Positions 58,222-64,000 of a stretch of 64,000 bases of DNA are shown here, in pieces. Each line of letters begins with the position of its first letter. The stretch's first letter is position 1. This DNA comes from Brassica napus (lineage: Eukaryota > Streptophyta > Magnoliopsida > Brassicales > Brassicaceae). The DNA is taken from NCBI RefSeq assembly GCF_020379485.1, contig NC_063446.1, positions 25,260,610 to 25,324,609 of the forward strand, written 5' to 3'. Under the pieces are notes generated by a model. It did no database searches, had not been told where the DNA came from, and saw nothing but the letters and a program-made list of their open reading frames with translations. The translations under genes were made by a program, and so were the position numbers.

Positions 58222-59640
58222 TCTGATCCCTCAGGTCTGTGTTCCTCTTCCTCCAAGTGGTTATTGGATCAATCTTCTCTATGCACTAGTTTTTGTTGCT
58301 TCACAAGCCTATAAGTGTGCCAGTGAATGTTTGTAAAGGTGTGATTAGTCGTCACTGAATAGCTCTTTTGTTCTTTGGGCTCTTGACAATGAAAATGGGT
58401 AAAAAGACAGACTTTGTGGATAATAAACTACTGTATCAGTCGTATTTGGGACAAGTTGTCGTTTTGAAGCTTCAGCGTGTTTGCTTGGTTGCCATTCTGC
58501 TGCTATATAGTTTATCATCGGCACTGTTTAGCTATTTGTTCTTGAAGCTTGTGAATTGTGTTTGTTTGTTATTGTCCTGTCTCTTGTCTAGGAATGACTA
58601 CGATCATCTTTATGGTTTGGTTAGTTAGGAGCTGTGCTTATTTCTTTGTCATAGCTGAGCTCTAGGGCAGTAGTTTTCGTTCTTCTCGACGTAGATGATC
58701 TTCCTGCTGCTTTCTGTTTTCTCCTTTTGGCTTTCGATGTAACGGGGAGACTTTGAAGATAGTTTCTGTTATATTCAACCAAAGTTACAGACAGAGAACA
58801 AAAAGGACGAATATTCTACAACAATAGTTTTCCTTTTGGGCAATCATTTTGGATGTTCTTGGAACACAATTAATACAATGCACTCTTATCTTCATTTCCA
58901 GATCCAGAACTAAGATCTGGCAATGATGAGACAAAGAACCTGACATTAAGAATCTCCTGATACATCTACAGATGTCAGAGTAAATTAACATTGTTGACAT
59001 GAAACTATGCATCATAGCACAAGAAGACACAAAGCCAGGCTATTCCACGTTTGACTCGAAACTTTTTGCCTACTATGTTTCTCAGAGGTAGCTGCTGCAT
59101 GAGAACCATAACGAGTCTTATGAAGAACAACCAGGCGAGACAATTCTGAATGAAAATATGAATGTTGTAACATAAATTAGCTTCTGTAGTATATATAGGG
59201 CCTGCTTGCAAGTCATATTCTCAAGAAAATACTTGAACCTCAAGGACACTACTACTAACATTTGAAGAATGGTAAACTCAAAGTTGAGAATGTGCATCAT
59301 CTTCTTAAGCTGTCAAAAGATGTTAACATTATTACAAAAGAGATAACAGCTTTACAGAAAAAGTAGTTAGAAAGCAAACAATGCGAGTGTGTTCCAGAAA
59401 CAAATCCATATCTTCCATCAAAGTTGTGATTTGAGAGGCCAAACAATAACACTTATTTTCCTTAAATCACTCGTAGAGAATCAAGATGAATGTACCGTAT
59501 CAACTTGCTAACCACAACTAAAAAATAATAATAATCAGAAAAAAAAAAAACACTTTACCAGAAGACAAGTAACAGATGGATCAAAGCTGAACTCTAACAA
59601 TAATGAAGATGTACACAAAACCACAATCAAAAGTTTTCCT
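58222..59640. other. MWFE 3' UTR and spacer
   Basis: Several open frames of 60-90 residues occur on both strands, but none has a recognisable domain, and they fall in the convergent 3' regions of two genes. No RNA gene was recognised. Confidence 0.55.
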
Positions 59641-60543
59641 CTAAGCTGCGTATTCAGTCTCGAGCATCGGTTGTGTACGAGTAGTTGTAGCTGTCGGTGC
59701 TCTCGTCTCTCCGACCTGAGTCATCCTAAGAGCTTCCCCTGTCTCTCCAGCTCTCTCCATCTCCCTAATCTTGTCCTCCTTCTTGTAACTCCGACACCTC
59801 ATGACAAGACACACCAAAAGCCCCAATAGTATCAACCCACCCACCACTGATCCAACAATGATCCAAGTCTTGGCACTATCCTCAGACCTCTTCTCCTTCT
59901 TCGGAGACGGAGCAGATGCCACAGACTTAACCACCACAGAGAAATGCCCTTGCTTCACAGTCTCGCACGTGTTCTGAACCGAGTCCTTGAAAGTGGCTTT
60001 CCCTCGCGAATCAAAACTAACGCACTTAGCGCCAGAACCTTGCGGGATACGCTCGAGATCGGCGAAACTAATCCTAATGGGACCGTTTAACGCCGTTAAC
60101 TCCATCTCCGGTAAGTTAACGGCGGAGAGATTCTTGGCGTCGTAGGCGAGGAGACCCAGCACGGGAGCTACGTAGTCGTAGCCGGGAAGAGGGTAATAGA
60201 ACTGAGAGTAGTTAGCTAGGTTCTGATAGACAAGAACGAGCCTTGTCACGTACGGCTTCACGGTGACTCCTGTCGGAATCGAGAACTCTTTGAGAGAATG
60301 TACTCCGTACTTTCTGAAGCTTCCGCTTCTGAGTCTCATGGCGGCGAGTTTGATCCCGGTGAAATTGGAAGGAGAGGCGGCGTCGTAGAGAATGCCGGTG
60401 CGGGGGTTAACAAAGGCTCTAAAGGAGTAATCTTGAAGAATGGAGTCGAGAGAAGAAGAAGTCACATTGGTCGGAGGAGAGGGAGACTGAGCAGAGAGTT
60501 TCTGAAAGAGATGGAGAAAGAGAAGCACTTGGAGAAACCCCAT
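59641..60543 (-). CDS. DUF1191 transmembrane protein (300 aa)
   Basis: A single-exon gene. The signal peptide (residues 1-18, MGFLQVLLFLHLFQKLSA) is followed by an extracellular DUF1191 domain: SSLDSILQDYSFRAF, LAAMRLRSGSFRKYGV, VLVYQNLANYSQFYYPLPGY, LAYDAKNLSA, with Cys174 and Cys193 likely paired. A Lys/Pro-rich spacer, one membrane helix (about 227-248) and a basic cytosolic tail ending ETEYAA complete it. This is a type I membrane layout. The function is not known to me. It fits At3g08600 by recall. The ATG at 60541-60543 directly opens the signal peptide. Confidence 0.93.
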   Translation of the reverse strand: MGFLQVLLFLHLFQKLSAQSPSPPTNVTSSSLDSILQDYSFRAFVNPRTGILYDAASPSNFTGIKLAAMRLRSGSFRKYGVHSLKEFSIPTGVTVKPYVTRLVLVYQNLANYSQFYYPLPGYDYVAPVLGLLAYDAKNLSAVNLPEMELTALNGPIRISFADLERIPQGSGAKCVSFDSRGKATFKDSVQNTCETVKQGHFSVVVKSVASAPSPKKEKRSEDSAKTWIIVGSVVGGLILLGLLVCLVMRCRSYKKEDKIREMERAGETGEALRMTQVGETRAPTATTTRTQPMLETEYAA

Positions 60544-61435
60544 TGTTGGGTTTCTTCTTCTTCTTCTTCTTCGCCTCCTCAGGGCGAGTCAGAGCCGTGT
60601 GACTCAGTACAAACTCGCCGTGAAAGCTTCAAGAACGGTAAAGATTGGAACTTTGTGTTGGGTTTCAAGTAAAGATTGGAGCTTTGAGCGAAAAGGGAAG
60701 AATTGAATCGAGGAATGAGGGGTTGCAGCGATGGAGGACGGAGTCAAGGAGGAGAGAGAGGAGTAATGGTTTGCTGGTGGAGGAGAGAGAGAGAGAGAGG
60801 CAAAAGGACAAAGAGTGTTGTCGTCAGTCACATTTGTTCACAAGAACTGGACAGCCTGTTCATCTTGATTTTTCTCCTTTTTACCATTTAAAATAAATAA
60901 TTCCCATAAAATATGCCTTCTCACATTCATAACCTTTTTTAATTTTACTTTACTTTTTGCACCAATCATATTGTGTCGCCGTAACAGTTATCCGTTTTCC
61001 GTATTTATAAATTGTAATCTGTATCTGTATACTGTACTTTTTTGTATATACTGTATAAATCTACTTTCATTCTCATGTGGGCACAAACAGAACAATTAAA
61101 CCATTCGTTGTCTTGGCCCAATTGTCTATTGTGACCAATCGAGTTGTATATCTTAACGGTGAGAAATAAATTCAGGCTTTTCAAACCATAGATATGGACC
61201 CATTGAGGTGAGGCCTTAGCTGTTAGATTCAGCCCATAATAAACATTTACTAGCCCATTACAAGCGTTATGATTTACTAGCCCAATACAAGCCTTATGAT
61301 CAAGGCATTTTATCGGAAGAAAGTGATCGTTTTGACGGGGTTTGGTGACAAAAAAAATCGAGAACTTTCAATATCTGGTTTTGAACCATATAGTTTGATT
61401 AGGTGAACAAAAGCTCTAAAGTATGCATGGATGTA
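60544..61435. other. DUF1191 upstream region
   Basis: CT/GA-rich 5' UTR sequence near 60550-60800, then AT-rich promoter sequence. The plus-strand frames around 60645-60896 are shadows of the GA-rich stretch. No gene seen. Confidence 0.6.
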
Positions 61436-61660
61436 CTAACCAAACAACCTTCCCATTTGGATATTTGAGTTCAGTAGCTCTTGCTCCAGCCACTGAGCGA
61501 ACTTTAGAGCTTTTATAGTCCACGTGGAGCCTCCAGGTGCAAAGTCGTGGACTATCAGATCCCTACGGACACTGATAGAAGCCAAATGCTCACCATTGCA
61601 ATCGTACATCACACTTGATATTGTACTTGTATGAATATGATGACCCTTCAGATTTTTATA
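61436..61660 (-). pseudogene. NEDD1-like WD40 fragment
   Basis: The minus-strand frame reads KNLKGHHIHTSTISSVMYDCNG then EHLASISVRRDLIVHDFAPGG; after a frame change it continues ARATELKYPNGKVV. This resembles one WD40 repeat of plant NEDD1/GCP-WD (gamma-tubulin recruitment): [30 protein letters not shown]. It has an inserted HHIH and a frameshift, so it is a broken copy. The right side is cut off by the CACTA element at 61666. Assigned from memory of the family. Confidence 0.6.
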
Positions 61661-61681
61661 ACAAACACTACAAGAAAACAC

Positions 61682-62110
61682 ACCGAATTCCGACGGATCT
61701 TCCGACGGACACCAAGGTCGTCGGACATTTGCGACGGAATACTGACAAATTTCCGACCAAATCCAAAAAAATGAAGTCGTCGGAATTCCGTCGGCCATTT
61801 CCGACGGAATTCCGACGACATACGGTTCGTCGGAATTTTCCGACGACTTTTCGACAACATTCCGATAAAAAATGTAACCGTTGTAGTCGTCGGAAGTTCG
61901 TCGGTATATTCCGACGAAATTCCGACGACATTCCGATTAACAGCAAAGTCGTCGGAATTCCGTCGGTATTTTCCGACGGAATTCCGACGAACCATGTGAC
62001 CGTTGCCGACAAATACATATGACCGTTGTATAGCCGTTTGGGATTGGACAATTCCGACGGAATTCCGACGGACTTCTTTACATCCGTCGGAATTTCGTCG
62101 GAAAGTCGTC
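61682..62110. repeat. CACTA subterminal repeats (CCGACG/CGTCGG)
   Basis: About 22 copies of the hexamer in both orientations, commonly arranged as ATTCCGACGGAATTCCGACG and its complement AATTCCGTCGG. A separate GTAACCGTTG/GTGACCGTTG motif recurs near 61875, 61997 and 62020. Open frames on both strands here are repeat artefacts. Confidence 0.92.
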
Positions 62111-62215
62111 GGAGGTCCGTAAGCAATTTCCTATAAATACAACCCCTCCTCATTCAACTCATTCACACTTCATTCTCTCTTCATTCTCTTTAGTCATAAC
62201 AATTCCGTGAAAATC

Positions 62216-64000
62216 ATGTCTTCAGAAGTTTATTATCGTTCGTGGATGGATAAACCTCATTTGGATCCGAACACCAATTTGCTTACGGAAGAATACGTTC
62301 AAGGGATTGGAGAATTCATGAGGCTTGTTCAACAGCAACCGGATGCAAAAAGTGGTATGTTAAGATGTCCCTGCTCTTCTTGCAATAATAATAAGGTTAT
62401 AAAAGAATTTGATGTTTGGACTCATTTGTATATGAAAGGGTTTTCACGTAATTATAAAGTTTGGTACCTTCATGGGGAAACTGGTTATGAATATGGTAGT
62501 ACTAGCGAACCTCAGCCTGTTAGTGAACCTCAGCCTGATATTAGGTTAGAAGAATCTAGAACGGATATAGATTATGGTGTAGGTACTGAGCAGATGGTAC
62601 ATGATCATTATAGAGGGGAAGAACCAAACCCCGAGTCTAGGAGATTTTTTGACATGTTGGATGCAGGAAAACAACCTTTGTATCAAAATTGTAGAGATGG
62701 TCATTCAGTCTTATCATCTGCAACTAGATTAATGGGTATTAAGACAGACTATAATTTGGCTGAAGAATGTATGGATGCGATTACTGATTTTGTCAAAGGT
62801 ATTCTACCTGAGGATAACCTTGCACCGGGTTCATACTACGAGGTTCAGAAACTTGTTGCAGGTCTTCAACTACCGTATGAAGTGATAGATGTATGTATTG
62901 ACAACTGCATGATCTACTGGAGAGCGGATGAGACACGGAATGTATGCAAATTTTGTGGGAAACCTCGTTATCAGGAGACGAGGGGAAGAGTTCCGATCCC
63001 ATTCAAAAGAATGTGGTATTTGCCTTTGACGGAAAGATTGAAGAGGTTGTATCAGTGTGAGCGCACAGCAAAAGCAATGAGATGGCATGCAGAGCATTCC
63101 ACAAATGGTGAGATTAGACATCCTTCAGATGCAAAGGCTTGGAAACATTTCCAGTCAACATATCCAGAATTTGCGGAAGAGAGAAGAAATGTTTATCTTG
63201 GATTATCTACTGATGGTTTCAGCCCATTTGGAAAGCATGGAAGGCAGTATTCTCTATGGCCAGTTATTGTGACACCGTACAACTTACGGCCGAGCTTGTG
63301 CATGCGACGAGAGTTTTTGTTTCTCTCAATTCTAGTCCCCGGGCCAGATCATCCTAAAAGATCACTAGATGTGTTTCTTCAACCACTAATATATGAGTTG
63401 CAACAACTATGGGCGCATGGTTTTGAGACATACGATGTTTCGCGCAAAGAAAACTTTCAGATGCGGGCAGTACTTATGTGGACAATAAGTGACTTTCCAG
63501 CATATGGTATGTTATCTGGATGGACAACACATGGGAAGCTATCATGTCCATATTGTCAAGATGACACAGATGCTTTCCAACTAAAGAACGGAAGGAAAAC
63601 GTGTTGGTTTGACTGTCACAGACGATTTCTACCACCTGATCATCCATACCGCAGGAGTAAGACTTCGTTTACGAAGAACAAGCAGGTGTTTGATGGTCCA
63701 CCTGAGGAAGTTAGTGGGAAAGATTTGTTGAAGCAGTTTAGGTATTTTGATGCAGAAAGGACGCCAGATGTAGGTGGACATGAAAACATTCGAGTCAATG
63801 CGGTTGGAGAGCTACATAACTGGCACAAAAAGAGTATTTTCTGGGATCTACCATATTGGGAGAGTCATCTATTGCGGCATAATTTAGATGTCATGCATAT
63901 TGAGAAGAACTTCTTCGATAATCTGATGAACACAGTCCTTAACATCCAAGGTAAAACGAAGGATAATTTGAAGTCAAGGTTGGATTTAGTCGATATTTGT
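62216..64000 (+). CDS. CACTA transposase (TNP2/TPase type), open to the window edge
   Basis: The ATG at 62216 opens a frame with no stop for 595 codons, up to the last base. Domains in order: a transposase-associated N-terminal domain (about 8-90: SWMDKPHLDPN, RCPCSSCNN, WTHLYMKGF, WYLHGE); a spacer; then the Transposase_21/TNP2 core from about residue 230. The core shows RNVCKFCGKPRY, VPIPFKRMWYLPLTERLKRLY, STDGFSPFGKHGRQYSLWPV, DFPAYGMLSGWTTHGKLSCPYC and LDVMHIEKNFFDN. Everything seen is uninterrupted, so this copy may be recently active or non-degraded; the C-terminal part lies beyond the window. Confidence 0.94.
   Translation, partial: MSSEVYYRSWMDKPHLDPNTNLLTEEYVQGIGEFMRLVQQQPDAKSGMLRCPCSSCNNNKVIKEFDVWTHLYMKGFSRNYKVWYLHGETGYEYGSTSEPQPVSEPQPDIRLEESRTDIDYGVGTEQMVHDHYRGEEPNPESRRFFDMLDAGKQPLYQNCRDGHSVLSSATRLMGIKTDYNLAEECMDAITDFVKGILPEDNLAPGSYYEVQKLVAGLQLPYEVIDVCIDNCMIYWRADETRNVCKFCGKPRYQETRGRVPIPFKRMWYLPLTERLKRLYQCERTAKAMRWHAEHSTNGEIRHPSDAKAWKHFQSTYPEFAEERRNVYLGLSTDGFSPFGKHGRQYSLWPVIVTPYNLRPSLCMRREFLFLSILVPGPDHPKRSLDVFLQPLIYELQQLWAHGFETYDVSRKENFQMRAVLMWTISDFPAYGMLSGWTTHGKLSCPYCQDDTDAFQLKNGRKTCWFDCHRRFLPPDHPYRRSKTSFTKNKQVFDGPPEEVSGKDLLKQFRYFDAERTPDVGGHENIRVNAVGELHNWHKKSIFWDLPYWESHLLRHNLDVMHIEKNFFDNLMNTVLNIQGKTKDNLKSRLDLVDIC

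Larger units (their letters stand above)
61666..64000 (+). mobile_element. CACTA (En/Spm) DNA transposon, 5' part, continues past the window
   Basis: It starts with the terminal CACTACAAGAAAACA at 61666, the standard plant CACTA end. AAA just before (61663-61665) may be the 3-bp target copy. The next 430 bases carry dense inverted and direct CCGACG/CGTCGG motifs, the subterminal binding sites of this superfamily. A short leader with CTCAT/CATTCTCT repeats follows, then the transposase reading frame. The other end is outside the window, so integrity cannot be judged. Confidence 0.93.

Noticed and set aside
61615..62153. Several overlapping open frames on both strands rich in RRNS and PTEFRR
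   Set aside because: They translate the CACTA subterminal CCGACG repeats and are not genes.

Overview
The window is nuclear DNA of a flowering plant in the mustard family, most likely a Brassica-type genome. The reasons are intron-rich genes with GT/AG borders, near-complete matches to Arabidopsis proteins, and gene order. From left to right the genes match, from memory, Arabidopsis chromosome 3 loci running from about At3g08850 down to At3g08600: RAPTOR1 (+, cut by the left edge), a two-domain D-Ala-D-Ala ligase (+), a lipid-transfer protein (+), thioredoxin h9 (-), UBC11 (-), a Ser/Arg-rich protein (-), an NPH3/BTB protein (-), a ZIP metal transporter (+), the complex I MWFE subunit (+) and a DUF1191 membrane protein (-). 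Many Arabidopsis genes of that interval are absent, as expected for a fractionated segment of the Brassica triplicated genome. They are unrelated housekeeping genes: TOR signalling, plastid-type ligase, redox, ubiquitin, blue-light/BTB, metal transport and respiration. They do not form an operon-like system.

The rest is largely transposons. 6.2-17.5 kb: a decayed PIF/Harbinger element, an F-box/kelch pseudogene split by a young Copia element (5-bp target duplication GTGCT), and a 5'-truncated LINE. 27.9-32.3 kb: a MULE-type element (9-bp duplication AATTTAATA) carrying a MULE N-terminal domain, an Agenet-like fragment, a membrane-like exon and a 0.66-kb internal duplication. 34.5-36.7 kb: a second MULE-type element (9-bp duplication TATTAAAAA) with no recognisable gene. 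36.9-37.4 kb: a LINE RNase H remnant. 41.5-41.8 kb: a Stowaway-type MITE. 51.0-57.6 kb: an old Copia element nested in a small MULE-type MITE. From 61.67 kb to the right edge: the 5' end of a CACTA (En/Spm) element whose transposase frame is open for 595 codons and runs out of the window; it truncates a NEDD1-like WD40 fragment.

Other structure: a 139-bp unit repeated three times across the stop codon of the ZIP gene, a run of 38 C near 37.85 kb, and a diverged duplication of roughly 0.4-0.5 kb at 46.0/46.8 kb. I found no tRNA, rRNA, CRISPR array or plausible bacterial sequence. Exon borders were placed by eye from splice consensus and protein continuity. All family assignments come from recognition, not from a search.
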